Origin: JACMNW01 sp963708425
Lineage (GTDB): Bacteria > Pseudomonadota > Alphaproteobacteria > Rhodobacterales > Rhodobacteraceae
Reading direction: 5' to 3'
NCBI GenBank assembly: GCA_963708425.1
Contig: OY970206.1
Coordinates: 2,604,001-2,668,000, forward strand
DNA: 64,000 nucleotides
Below are positions 24,884 through 33,302 of the stretch, one piece after another. How positions within the stretch are numbered: position 1 is the first letter of the stretch; every line of letters starts with the position of its first letter. The notes under the pieces are model-generated. The model ran no database searches, was not told the DNA's origin, and saw only the letters and a program-made list of their open reading frames with translations. The position numbers and the translations under genes were made by a program.

Positions 24884-24901
24884 GGCAAGCCCCGACCTAC
24901 G
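24884..24901. repeat. 18-bp dispersed repeat (copy 2)
   Basis: GGCAAGCCCCGACCTACG is identical to 14785-14802. Here it begins 18 bp after the stop of the ATPase-TOPRIM gene and is preceded by GG, forming a short hairpin GGGGC-AA-GCCCC. It may mark the downstream edge of the acquired segment. Confidence 0.65.
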
Positions 24902-25028
24902 GTGCATTTCCACCCAATTCCTTGCCCCCCCCCTCACCATCATCCCGCCCTTGCCCCATGGAACTGTTACTTGCCGCCAAGCGTTACCTCGCGCTACAGT
25001 TAGCGGCAAATAGCCAAGGGGTATCATC

Positions 25029-27002
25029 ATGCGGTGGATCATTCGGATTGCGATGGCGCTGGTGGTGTTTGCGCTGATCGCTGTGGGGGCGGTGTTCCTG
25101 ATCCCGACGGAGAAGGTGGCCGGGCTGGCAGCGCGGGAGTTTAGCAAGCTGACCGGGCGGGAATTGGTGATATCGGGGTCGGTTCGGCCCAGCTTCTGGC
25201 CAGTTCTGGGGGTGAAGACCGGGCCTATTTCGGTAGCCAATGCAGAGTGGTCGGAAGAGGGGCCACTTTTGCAGGCCGCCTCGATGGAAATTGCGGTGGA
25301 TATGGCATCGCTGTTTTCTGGCGATGTGCGGATCACCGGGTTGCAGTTGACCGAGCCTGCGATCGTGCTGGAACGGAATGCCGAGGGGCAGGGCAATTGG
25401 GATTTCAGGGAAGTGGCCGGGGGTGGTGGCATGGCAGGGCCGGAAACTCCGGGGCAGGGGACGCCGTTCACGCTGGACCGTGGGGCGATCAGCGGCGGGA
25501 CAGTGCGGTTTATTGACCACGCCGCCGGGACTGACGTGCTGCTGGAGCGGGTTGAGGCCGAGGCGCGGGTGCCCGACTTTGACGGCGCTGCCGAGGTGAC
25601 CGGATCGGCGCGGATGGGCGGGCAGGATGTGGCGTTTACTGGGAATATCGCCGAATTTGCCGCGTTTCTGGCGGGCCGGTTGGTGCCGGTGACGGTATCG
25701 GCGCAGGCTGGGGCGGCGGATCTGGGGTTTGATGGCCAGGTCAGTCTCGGGCCGATGGCGGCGGAAGGGGCTTTGACGGCGGATATGGGCGATATGGCGG
25801 CGCTGTTCGCGATGGCGGGGATGCAACCGCCGGGGCTGCCCGAGGGGTTGGGGGCGCGGTCGGTTTCGGTGAAGGGGGCGGTGACGCTGACGCCCGAGGG
25901 ATCGGTGCATTTGCGCGATGGGGTGATTAGGCTGGATGGCAACAGCCTGTCGGGGGATGCGGATTTCGTGACGGCGGGGGAGCGGCCAAAGCTGTCTGCC
26001 AAGCTGGTTGCCGGGGATCTGGTGCTTGGCGGTGGAGCTGCGTCAGGTGGTGGTGCGGGGGCGGCATCGGGGGGTGGCTGGTCAACCGATTCGATTGACG
26101 TGTCGGGGTTGGCGGCGCTGGATGCGGCGGTGGCGTTGAGTGCGGATAGCGTTGATCTGGGCATGGGCAAGGTTGGGGCGGCACGGGTTCTGGTGACGCT
26201 GGACCGGGCGCGGGCGGTGTTCGATCTGCGCGAATTGGCGATTTATGGCGGCGGGGTGACGGGCAGTTTCGTGGTCAACGGACGCAAAGGGCTGTCGATG
26301 GGCGGGGATTTGCGGTTTGCCGGGATCGCGCTGCAGCCAATGCTTTCGGGGTTGGCGGGGTATGATCGGCTGACCGGGACCGGCGATGTCGGGCTGAAGT
26401 TTCTGGCGGTGGGGAATTCGCAGGCGGCATTGATGCAGGGCCTGTCGGGGTCTGGCACGCTGTCGCTGACCAAGGGCGAGTTGAGCGGTGTTGATGTGCC
26501 GGGGATATTGCGGACGCTGGACACGTCTTATGTCGGGGCGGGGGCGAAGACAGTTTACGATGCGGTGACCGGCAGTTTTGTGATTGAGGGCGGGGTGTTG
26601 CGCAATGACGATCTGGTGCTGGCGGCACCGGGGCTGACGGCGACGGGCAAGGGCACCATTGGTATTGGTGCGCGCAATCTGGATTACCGGGTGCGGCCGA
26701 CGGCGGTGGTCAAGGGCGGTTCGGCGGATGGGGTGTCAGTGCCATTGCTGATCACCGGGCCGTGGGAGAACCCGAAATTCCGGCTGGATCTGGAAGCGGT
26801 GGCGCAGGAAAAGCTGGAGGCAGAGGCGGCGGAATTGCAGGCCAAGGCCGAGGCAGAGCTGGCGGAAAAGTTGAAGGAAGAGCTGGGGGTAGAGCAGCTG
26901 GAGGGCGAAAATCTGGAAGACGCGGCGCGGCGCAAGCTGGATGAGGCGATCGAGGATGAGGCGGCGAAGGCCCTGGAGCGGTTGTTGGGGATTGGTGATT
27001 GA
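25029..27002 (+). CDS. AsmA family protein
   Basis: A 657-residue protein anchored by one N-terminal helix (IIRIAMALVVFALIAVGAVF) with a large periplasmic part. It carries the AsmA N-terminal block (EFSKLTGRELVISGSVRPSF then LGVKTGPISVANAEWS) and the AsmA C-terminal repeat region around SGLAGYDRLTGTGDVGLKFL with YDAVTGSFVIEGG. The C-terminal 80 residues are a glutamate/alanine/lysine-rich probable coiled coil (ELQAKAEAELAEKLKEELGV). AsmA-like proteins belong to a class thought to move phospholipids between membranes and to influence outer-membrane assembly. It is transcribed alone, with host-like composition. Confidence 0.9.
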   Translation: MRWIIRIAMALVVFALIAVGAVFLIPTEKVAGLAAREFSKLTGRELVISGSVRPSFWPVLGVKTGPISVANAEWSEEGPLLQAASMEIAVDMASLFSGDVRITGLQLTEPAIVLERNAEGQGNWDFREVAGGGGMAGPETPGQGTPFTLDRGAISGGTVRFIDHAAGTDVLLERVEAEARVPDFDGAAEVTGSARMGGQDVAFTGNIAEFAAFLAGRLVPVTVSAQAGAADLGFDGQVSLGPMAAEGALTADMGDMAALFAMAGMQPPGLPEGLGARSVSVKGAVTLTPEGSVHLRDGVIRLDGNSLSGDADFVTAGERPKLSAKLVAGDLVLGGGAASGGGAGAASGGGWSTDSIDVSGLAALDAAVALSADSVDLGMGKVGAARVLVTLDRARAVFDLRELAIYGGGVTGSFVVNGRKGLSMGGDLRFAGIALQPMLSGLAGYDRLTGTGDVGLKFLAVGNSQAALMQGLSGSGTLSLTKGELSGVDVPGILRTLDTSYVGAGAKTVYDAVTGSFVIEGGVLRNDDLVLAAPGLTATGKGTIGIGARNLDYRVRPTAVVKGGSADGVSVPLLITGPWENPKFRLDLEAVAQEKLEAEAAELQAKAEAELAEKLKEELGVEQLEGENLEDAARRKLDEAIEDEAAKALERLLGIGD

Positions 27003-27058
27003 AGAGGTGGCGGGGGCGTAGCGACAAAATCTGTCGAAGGGATTTGTGTCCTCTATGA

Positions 27059-27559
27059 TCAGAGGTTGCGGCCACCATCCTCGATTGTAACCGTCGGATC
27101 ATAAGGCCGGGTCAAGCGATTGCCGTTCAAAGTATGTGTGCAGCACGCGCAAAAGGGCATGATCCCGTCTGGCCCAAGATCGGGATCAACCAAGGCCAAG
27201 AGATTGTCTTCTATAACGAAGAGGCCACTGAAAAAACTGGCTTCGCCACATCGAAAATATCGTTTCCGGTCTTCTGGCCGCAGTGCCACCATCCAGAAAA
27301 TCGGGTCGGGGCGGTCAAGACGAGCGACAGCCTCGGAATGTACTTTGTCCCAATCCTGACCAACACGTGACAGCAAGAACCGGAACAGAGGGGTATAATC
27401 TAAACCCCGCTGCTTGCCTTGGTGCATCGCACCTTGCATCCGTTCGTCGGTCTTGGCGGACTTGGTGTTGCGCGTCCAGCGGGTATTGAGGCCTTTCAGA
27501 TGGTGGACGCCGCGCGCAGTTGTGTTCACTTTCCGGTACAGCGGTTCCTTGCGCTCCAT
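27059..27559 (-). CDS. Hypothetical protein with a C-terminal Cys-Cys motif
   Basis: A 166-residue protein. The basic N-terminus (YRKVNTTARGVHHLKGLNTR) leads to WDKVHSEAVARLDRPDPIFW, and the end carries FCACCTHTLNGNRLTR. The cluster C-A-C-C plus nearby histidines may bind a metal. I do not recognise the family, but the frame has host-like codon use and no overlapping competitor. It lies 15 bp downstream of gcrA on the same strand, so co-transcription is possible. Confidence 0.55.
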   Translation of the reverse strand: MERKEPLYRKVNTTARGVHHLKGLNTRWTRNTKSAKTDERMQGAMHQGKQRGLDYTPLFRFLLSRVGQDWDKVHSEAVARLDRPDPIFWMVALRPEDRKRYFRCGEASFFSGLFVIEDNLLALVDPDLGPDGIMPFCACCTHTLNGNRLTRPYDPTVTIEDGGRNL

Positions 27560-27574
27560 AATGGGGCGACGCCC

Positions 27575-28168
27575 TTACCGCCGACGGTCGCGCCGGGCTG
27601 ACATCGGTTGGAACGCCACGCCGACATGGGCTTCGCAATAGGGTTTGCCGGGCAGTGATTGCAGGCCGCAGAACCAGAAATCTTCGGTTGCGGGATCACC
27701 GATCGGCCATTTGCAAGTGCGTTCGGTCAGTTCCATCAACGTCAGCTTCTTGGCGTGTTTTTCAACTTCGCGCACCGAGGCCAGCACTTCAGGGCTGATT
27801 TCATTGGCCGAGGGTTGCGGCGGCAGCGGCTGGCCAGCCGGGATGATAGCTTTGCGCAGCGGAATTTGGGTTACAGTCGCGCCACCGCTGGGTGGGGCGG
27901 CACGCTCGGGCGCAGGGCGCGCAGCGGGTTCGGCGCTGCGTGGGGCGTCGCTCGCCCGTGGAGTGGGTTCGGCCTTGGCTGCGGGGGCTTCGTCTTCGCC
28001 GTCCGCCGCGCCGCCGTTGCCAACGCGGTTCGACAGGCCCAACCTGTGGACCTTGCCGATCACCGCATTGCGGGTGACACCGCCCAATTCCTTGGCGATC
28101 TGGCTGGCACTCTGGCCTTCGGCCCACATCTTTTTGAGCGTCTCAACGCGCTCATCGGTCCAGGACAT
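27575..28168 (-). CDS. gcrA: GcrA cell-cycle regulator
   Basis: An alphaproteobacterial transcription factor that, in Caulobacter, works with sigma-70 at promoters bearing CcrM-methylated GANTC sites. The N-terminal helix-turn-helix is clear: MSWTDERVETLKKMWAEGQS, then IAKELGGVTRNAVIGKVHRL. The C-terminal RNA-polymerase-binding part has ERTCKWPIGDP, FCGLQ and PYCEAH, with the family cysteines. The middle 70 residues are a low-complexity alanine/proline linker. At 197 residues the length is usual. Its presence supports the alphaproteobacterial origin of the window. The ATG at 28168 opens onto an accessory stretch that separates it from argD. Confidence 0.95.
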   Translation of the reverse strand: MSWTDERVETLKKMWAEGQSASQIAKELGGVTRNAVIGKVHRLGLSNRVGNGGAADGEDEAPAAKAEPTPRASDAPRSAEPAARPAPERAAPPSGGATVTQIPLRKAIIPAGQPLPPQPSANEISPEVLASVREVEKHAKKLTLMELTERTCKWPIGDPATEDFWFCGLQSLPGKPYCEAHVGVAFQPMSARRDRRR

Positions 28169-28247
28169 GCGAAACTCCGGTCTGGCGGGTGGCCTGAAAG
28201 GGCCTTTGGCGCATTCTATCCGCGCGGTGGGCGTAGATACAAGTGCG

Positions 28248-28487
28248 ATGCCTGAAGATCAAGGCATTGCGGGGTTAATCGCCGGTCGGAAGCCCGGTTT
28301 CAGGGGCCAAAAGCGTTTGACGCGGGGAAAGTGCCTGCCACGGGCGGGCCAGATCGGGGAAGTTGGGCAGCATCGCGCTGCCTACGAGGGCGGTGACAAA
28401 GCCGACAATTATTGGCGCGAGGTGCAGATCGGCCCGATTGATCTGGATGATTTCGAACGGTTTCTGGCGCAGGAGATTGAGGGATGA
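28248..28487 (+). CDS. Small open frame, possibly the remnant of a gene
   Basis: About 79 codons. The C-terminal half (RAAYEGGDKADNYWREVQIG then IDLDDFERFLAQEIEG) has a natural residue mix and host-like codons. The N-terminal part is arginine/glycine-rich and less protein-like. It may be the 3' end of a decayed gene. A competing frame on the other strand also looks partly hydrophobic, so neither is secure. Apart from this and the palindrome at 28777, I see nothing in 28169-28864. Confidence 0.25.
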   Translation: MPEDQGIAGLIAGRKPGFRGQKRLTRGKCLPRAGQIGEVGQHRAAYEGGDKADNYWREVQIGPIDLDDFERFLAQEIEG

Positions 28488-28776
28488 GGGTTTTATCTGA
28501 GGACCGATCAGGCAATTGTTGGGTGGTGGGTTGCCGAATCCATTGCCTGAAGATGACATGCCTTATAGCAATGAGTGATGGGTCGGGTAGCGTGGCAGGA
28601 AAATCTAGCAAAATAAAAGACAGTTTTCGCAATGCCTGAAGGGGCGACTTGGGGTCAAACCGAATTTGCAGAGTCTAGGCTGCGGCTGCCACTGAAGATA
28701 GAAATCCGCGTGTTTTCTGCGCATTAGCAGGAGCAGTGGATGTTTTTGGAGCGATGTCTCAACGCCGTCTATTCAA

Positions 28777-28792
28777 CTAAACACTTGTTTAG
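28777..28792. promoter_or_regulatory. Perfect palindrome CTAAACA-CT-TGTTTAG, TetR-type operator candidate
   Basis: Seven-base arms CTAAACA and TGTTTAG flank CT. This resembles operators bound by many TetR-family repressors. It lies 72 bp upstream of the acetyltransferase start at 28865. No TetR-type gene occurs in the window, so either the regulator is elsewhere or it was lost from this spot. Confidence 0.5.
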
Positions 28793-28864
28793 CGGACGAG
28801 ATAAGGCACTCTTTTTTCGCGGTAGGCCACTTAGAGAATGTCTGTTATTGCGGAGGATCTGTCG

Positions 28865-29455
28865 ATGCCGAACAAATTGACTTTTCGTTCCGCGACCCGC
28901 GCTGATGCTTCTGATCTTGCAATCCTGTTTGATGTTGCTTCTCGGCGACTTGTGTCGTGGTACTGGAGCAGTCTCGCTTATCCGGGTCAGTCGTGGCTCG
29001 AATTAGGGCGTGACCGGATGCTCAATTTACCGGACCGCGCAAGCCACTATAGCAAGTGGCACTTGGCCACGTCTAGTGATGGCACTGTCGGCGCATTTTT
29101 TGGATTTTCCATAGCCGACCCCTATGAACCAATTGACCTTTCCGAATTAGAGGCAGCGCTTCGCCCGCTCGTCGAGTTGGAAATGCTTGCCAGCGGTTGC
29201 TGGCTCTTGCAGGCAATTGCGATCTTTTCAGAATTTCGCGGGCAAGGCTTCGGCACGGCTCTTGTGGCGCGTGCCTGCGACGCGGCCCGTTCCGCAGGTC
29301 ATAGTCGCATCGCGTTGCAAGTTGAAAGCCCCAATGTCGAGGCCATCGGCCTTTATAAAAAATGCGGTTTTGCTGAATGGCAGCGCCGCCCTATAGTCCC
29401 GTTCCCCAGTTCGGATGACAGCGGCGACTGGATTTTAATGGTCAAGGATTTGTAA
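28865..29455 (+). CDS. GNAT N-acetyltransferase
   Basis: A 196-residue acetyltransferase. It shows the GNAT elements in order: LTFRSATRADASDLAILFDV, the acetyl-CoA loop in IFSEFRGQGFGTALVARACD (R-G-Q-G-F-G-T), and the closing NVEAIGLYKKCGFAEWQR with the conserved Y-K-K-x-G-F. The start is ATG 28865, because GGAGG (28852-28856) lies 8 bases before it and within the longer reading from 28838. A/T-leaning codons and its position between gcrA and argD suggest acquisition. The substrate is unknown. A palindromic operator candidate lies upstream. Confidence 0.85.
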   Translation: MPNKLTFRSATRADASDLAILFDVASRRLVSWYWSSLAYPGQSWLELGRDRMLNLPDRASHYSKWHLATSSDGTVGAFFGFSIADPYEPIDLSELEAALRPLVELEMLASGCWLLQAIAIFSEFRGQGFGTALVARACDAARSAGHSRIALQVESPNVEAIGLYKKCGFAEWQRRPIVPFPSSDDSGDWILMVKDL

Positions 29456-29762
29456 GGGCGATGCCGCTCCAGCAATATTTGGCCTTACATTAGGCCGAAC
29501 AAACTCCACACCAGAGCTTGGTCGGAAAGCCGCTATAGTTCAGCTGGGAATACCCAACCTGCCGCATGTCAAATCGAGCACGGGAGGAACGGTTTCACTG
29601 ACATTAGATCACTGCGTCCAGCTCATTGGGACAGCGCCCGCAATCGCTTGTTTTCGGTGTATAAGGCAAATCCAGATCGACCACCTTGGTTTCAGTATTG
29701 TTTTGACCCTTGATCTTTCACCCCCCAGACTTGCCTTGCGGCATCATGAAGGGTCCAGCCAG

Positions 29763-30569
29763 ATGAGAGACGAATTCTTTGGAAGCGACGATCAACGCGC
29801 GCTGTTGCGGCGTGGCCGAGGGATGGCTGCATTGCTGGGTCAGGACAGGCGCTACAGCTACTACGGTCGCACAGTCGGCTTGCCGGGGCCAGAGGACGGC
29901 GACATTGATCACCTGGCAGCCTTGGCCATCGTTCAGGGCAGTGCGACCTATTTGGCCGTCCCGGTGACACAGGCCGAAGCCATCAAGACTTCGATGGTGG
30001 CGCGCGGTTTGGTGCCCATGCACTATGACAAGTGGCAGGGTTCTGGGTCCGCCATCGCGGCGGCCCGACAGGTTGTCGCGACGGTTTCCCTGCCCGAGGA
30101 CGTGACGATGCTGCGTGTGGATGCGTCGACAGCGGATGGGCAACTGGCGTCTTTGGCCGAGATGGCCTTGGGCTGCGGTGTCTTGCCGCCCTGCGGAGAG
30201 GTGTTGCGCGGTCTTTTGCGACCTGCCGTCTGTCTTGTGGCCGTTGATCGCGCTTTGAGAGTGGTTTCGTGTGCTGCGTCCTCGGCCTTCGCCCATGAAG
30301 ATCACCCCAAACATGGCGGGCAGGCTTGGTGGGGTATGCTGGCCACCGACCCTGCGCGGCGTGGTCAGCGGTTGTCTCTTGTTCTCGGGGCGCATGCTCT
30401 GCTTGAGATGGAAGCACGGTTCGGATTTGGCAATTTCATGACCGGGGTTGAGCCTGGGAACGCGCCATCAGAAGCCATCTGCGCCCGAATGGGGCTCTCA
30501 AAGGGGGATTTTGCGATCATCGGATGCACTGATCCGCGTGCCTTGGCCAGTGGACGCATGACGAAATAG
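29763..30569 (+). CDS. GNAT-like acetyltransferase
   Basis: A 268-residue protein that is probably a two-part GNAT. The C-terminal region has AWWGMLATDPARRGQRLSLV where the acetyl-CoA loop would be (D-P-A-R-R-G-Q-R), followed by MTGVEPGNAPSEAICARMGL, which matches the N-x-x-S/A-x-x-x-x-x-x-x-G motif. The N-terminal half (YLAVPVTQAEAIKTSMVARG) looks like a degenerate GNAT fold. The start is ATG 29763. A TTG at 29703 would add 20 residues without obvious similarity. The 307 bp before it contain no gene I can support. Base use is closer to the host than that of the previous gene. Confidence 0.65.
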   Translation: MRDEFFGSDDQRALLRRGRGMAALLGQDRRYSYYGRTVGLPGPEDGDIDHLAALAIVQGSATYLAVPVTQAEAIKTSMVARGLVPMHYDKWQGSGSAIAAARQVVATVSLPEDVTMLRVDASTADGQLASLAEMALGCGVLPPCGEVLRGLLRPAVCLVAVDRALRVVSCAASSAFAHEDHPKHGGQAWWGMLATDPARRGQRLSLVLGAHALLEMEARFGFGNFMTGVEPGNAPSEAICARMGLSKGDFAIIGCTDPRALASGRMTK

Positions 30570-30880
30570 AGCCTCAGATGGCCATTCACTCCGTTGACGA
30601 TGGAACGGCGGGTTCGCCCCGCAAAGCAGACATTAGGCTAATACAGATTAGTTGGCTTCCACCCCCAACCGGCAGATAGGCAAAACCTGTTTGCAAAGCA
30701 TTTGCTGTATGCTAACGAAGCCGAATGATCACCCGGACCCGCCTTTTTTCGCGCCCCCGACGTCAACGCTGACCGCGTCTGACGACTGATCCCGCGCATT
30801 TCGCGCAAAAACCCACCCGCTTTCGTTGACACGCCCTGCTGCCTTTGGCACGTCTTGGCTTTGGTATAAGGACCGCGCCT

Positions 30881-32062
30881 ATGATCCCTTCCGTTTTGCC
30901 CACCTATAATCGCGCACCGATGGCATTTGTTTCTGGCGCGGGGTCTTGGCTGACGGCGGAGGATGGCAGTAGGTACCTTGATCTGGGATCGGGCATTGCA
31001 GTGAATTCGTTGGGCCATGCGCACCCTGCATTGGTGAAAGTGCTGACGGAACAGGCCGGCAAGCTGTGGCATGTATCCAACGTCTACCGGATACCGGAAC
31101 AGGAACGGCTGGCGAATTTGCTGGTGGAAAAGACCTTTGCGCAGACGGTGTTCTTTACCAATTCCGGCACTGAGGCGTGTGAACTGGCGATCAAGATGGC
31201 GCGGAAATACTGGTATGAACATGGGCGGCCAGAGCGGACCGAGATCATCACCTTTGAAGGTGCGTTTCATGGACGGTCAACGGGCGCGATTGCGGCGGCT
31301 GGGTCTGAGAAGATGGTCAAGGGCTTTGGCCCGCTGATGCCGGGGTTCAAGATCCTGCCGTTTGGCGATCATGATGCCTTGCGCGCGGCGATCACCGATC
31401 AGACCTGTGCCGTACTGGTGGAACCAGTGCAGGGCGAGGGCGGCATTCGGGTGTTGCCAGATGCCTGCCTGAAAGGCCTGCGCGATTTGTGCGATGAAAC
31501 CGGAACGCTGCTGATCCTCGACGAGGTGCAATGTGGCATGGGCCGCACGGGGCGGCTGTTCGCACATGAATGGGCGGGGATCGAGCCTGATATCATGATG
31601 GTGGCCAAGGGCATTGGCGGCGGCTTTCCATTGGGGGCGGTGTTGGCAACCGAAGCGGCTGCGATCGGCATGGTGGCGGGCACGCATGGCTCGACCTACG
31701 GCGGCAACCCGTTGGGCTGTGCAGTCGGCGCGGCAGTGGTGGAAATGATCAGCGATGATGCATTTCTGGCTGAAGTTGCCCGCAAGGGCGCGTTGTTCCG
31801 GCAGGGGCTGGAAGGGCTGGTCGCCTCGCATCCGACAGTGTTCGAGGCGGTGCGCGGGCAGGGGCTGATCCTGGGGCTGAAATGCCGGGCGCTGAACACC
31901 GATGTGGTGAAGGCAGGCTATGGCCAACATCTGCTGACAGTTGCCGCCGCCGATAACGTGGTGCGTCTGCTGCCCGCGCTGAACATTCCCGATGCCGATA
32001 TTGCCGAGGCATTGGCGCGGCTTGACCGTGCGGCAAGTGATGTGGCCAAACATGCCGCCTGA
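30881..32062 (+). CDS. argD: Acetylornithine / succinylornithine aminotransferase
   Basis: A PLP-dependent class III aminotransferase of 393 residues in arginine synthesis that transfers an amino group from glutamate to N-acetylglutamate semialdehyde. Key blocks are DLGSGIAVNSLGHAHP, FFTNSGTEACELAIKMARKY, the Schiff-base lysine in MMVAKGIGGGFPLGAVLATE, and STYGGNPLGCAVG. The start at 30881 (MIPSVLPTYNRAPMAFVSGA) has AAGGA upstream. argF lies downstream on the same strand, 220 bp away, with an acetyltransferase stub between them. The 311-bp upstream gap has no gene I can identify. Confidence 0.95.
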   Translation: MIPSVLPTYNRAPMAFVSGAGSWLTAEDGSRYLDLGSGIAVNSLGHAHPALVKVLTEQAGKLWHVSNVYRIPEQERLANLLVEKTFAQTVFFTNSGTEACELAIKMARKYWYEHGRPERTEIITFEGAFHGRSTGAIAAAGSEKMVKGFGPLMPGFKILPFGDHDALRAAITDQTCAVLVEPVQGEGGIRVLPDACLKGLRDLCDETGTLLILDEVQCGMGRTGRLFAHEWAGIEPDIMMVAKGIGGGFPLGAVLATEAAAIGMVAGTHGSTYGGNPLGCAVGAAVVEMISDDAFLAEVARKGALFRQGLEGLVASHPTVFEAVRGQGLILGLKCRALNTDVVKAGYGQHLLTVAAADNVVRLLPALNIPDADIAEALARLDRAASDVAKHAA

Positions 32063-32225
32063 TGCCAATGCTTTGTGCGCCTTAAGCGCCGTCGATCCGG
32101 CCCGTGAACGCGCTGTGCGCTGCTATCGACGAGCGGGCTTTCGCGATGTGGCCATCCGCCCGTGCGAAGATGGTGATCCTGTGCTGGTGATGGACTTCCA
32201 CCCCGACCCGGCTTTTTCTTTGTAA
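32061..32225 (+). pseudogene. C-terminal stub of a GNAT acetyltransferase
   Basis: The frame reads ...VDPARERAVRCYRRAGFRDV, then EDGDPVLVMDFHP. That is the end of an aminoglycoside-6'-acetyltransferase-like GNAT, where D-P-x-N-x-R-A-I-x-x-Y-x-x-A-G-F is the usual final motif. Only about 54 residues remain, beginning right at the argD stop. The acetyl-CoA loop and the whole N-terminal half are missing, so the gene is a remnant. A short ATG-initiated frame exists but would start inside argD. Confidence 0.65.
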
Positions 32226-32282
32226 AAATATTCTCGGGGTCCGGGGCAGACAGCCCCGGCGACCCGCCAGAAAGACAAACCT

Positions 32283-33209
32283 ATGAAGCACTTCCTTGAT
32301 ATCCATACCACCTCGGCGACCGATCTGCGGGTGATGATGAATTCGGCGCATGCGATGAAAATCGCCCGCAATGGGCGGCCGAAAGGCACGCCGGATGATG
32401 AACAGCCGCTGGCCGGTCGGATGGTGGCGTTGATTTTTGAAAAGCCCTCAACCCGGACCCGGGTGTCGTTTGACGTTGGCGTGCGGCAGATGGGCGGCGA
32501 GACGATGGTGCTGTCGGGCCGCGAAATGCAGCTGGGCCATGGCGAGACGATTGCCGATACGGCGCGGGTTCTTAGCCGCTATGTCGATCTGATCATGATC
32601 CGCACCTTCGAAGAGGCGACGCTGCTGGAAATGGCCGAACATGCCACCGTGCCGGTGATCAACGGCCTGACCAACCGCACGCATCCGTGCCAGATTATGG
32701 CGGATGTGATGACCTATGAAGAACATCGCGGGCCGATTGCGGGGAAGAAAGTGGTTTGGGCGGGCGATGGCAACAATGTCTGCGGGTCGTTCCTGCACGC
32801 AGCGGGGCAGTTCGGCTTTGATTTCACCTTCACCGGCCCGGAAACGCTGGAACCCGAAGCCAGCGCCATTGGCTTTGCCCGCGGCAAAGGCGTGCGGGTG
32901 ACCATGGAACGTGATCCCGTCCGCGCTGTGCAAGGGGCCGATCTGGTGGTGACCGACACCTGGGTGTCGATGCACGATCCGGAATCCGCCAAAGAACGCC
33001 GCCACAACCAGTTGCGCCCCTATCAGGTGAACGAGGCGCTGATGGCGCAGGCAAAGCCCGACGCGCTGTTCATGCACTGCCTTCCCGCGCATAGGAATGA
33101 CGAGGCCACCAGCGCCGTGATGGATGGCCCGCATTCGGTGATCTTTGATGAAGCCGAAAACCGGTTGCACGCGCAGAAAGCCGTGATGCGGTGGTGTTTG
33201 GGGGTGTAG
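32283..33209 (+). CDS. argF: Ornithine carbamoyltransferase
   Basis: Joins carbamoyl phosphate to ornithine to give citrulline in arginine synthesis. It is 308 residues long, with all signature motifs: the carbamoyl-phosphate loop FEKPSTRTRVSF, HPCQ (NRTHPCQIMADVMT), the ornithine-binding TDTWVSM, and HCLPAHR (LFMHCLPAHRNDEA). The frame begins MKHFLDIHTTSATDLR at 32283. It follows argD in the same direction and shares the pathway with carB. It ends with a long hairpin that is a probable terminator. Confidence 0.97.
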   Translation: MKHFLDIHTTSATDLRVMMNSAHAMKIARNGRPKGTPDDEQPLAGRMVALIFEKPSTRTRVSFDVGVRQMGGETMVLSGREMQLGHGETIADTARVLSRYVDLIMIRTFEEATLLEMAEHATVPVINGLTNRTHPCQIMADVMTYEEHRGPIAGKKVVWAGDGNNVCGSFLHAAGQFGFDFTFTGPETLEPEASAIGFARGKGVRVTMERDPVRAVQGADLVVTDTWVSMHDPESAKERRHNQLRPYQVNEALMAQAKPDALFMHCLPAHRNDEATSAVMDGPHSVIFDEAENRLHAQKAVMRWCLGV

Positions 33210-33236
33210 TCCCGCCCCACCCGCTTTCACAGAAAT

Positions 33237-33287
33237 TGACTTTGATCCTCGCCGGGTGCAACTTTCACCCATTGTCAAAGTCATTTT
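33237..33287 (+). terminator. Nested hairpin after argF
   Basis: TGACTTTGA (33237-33245) pairs with TCAAAGTCA (33275-33283). Inside it, GGGTG (33254-33258) pairs with CACCC (33266-33270). TTTT follows directly at 33284-33287. The form fits an intrinsic terminator for argF, although the long arms could also be a protein site. Confidence 0.65.
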
Positions 33288-33302
33288 CCTGCGGGGGTTA
33301 AT

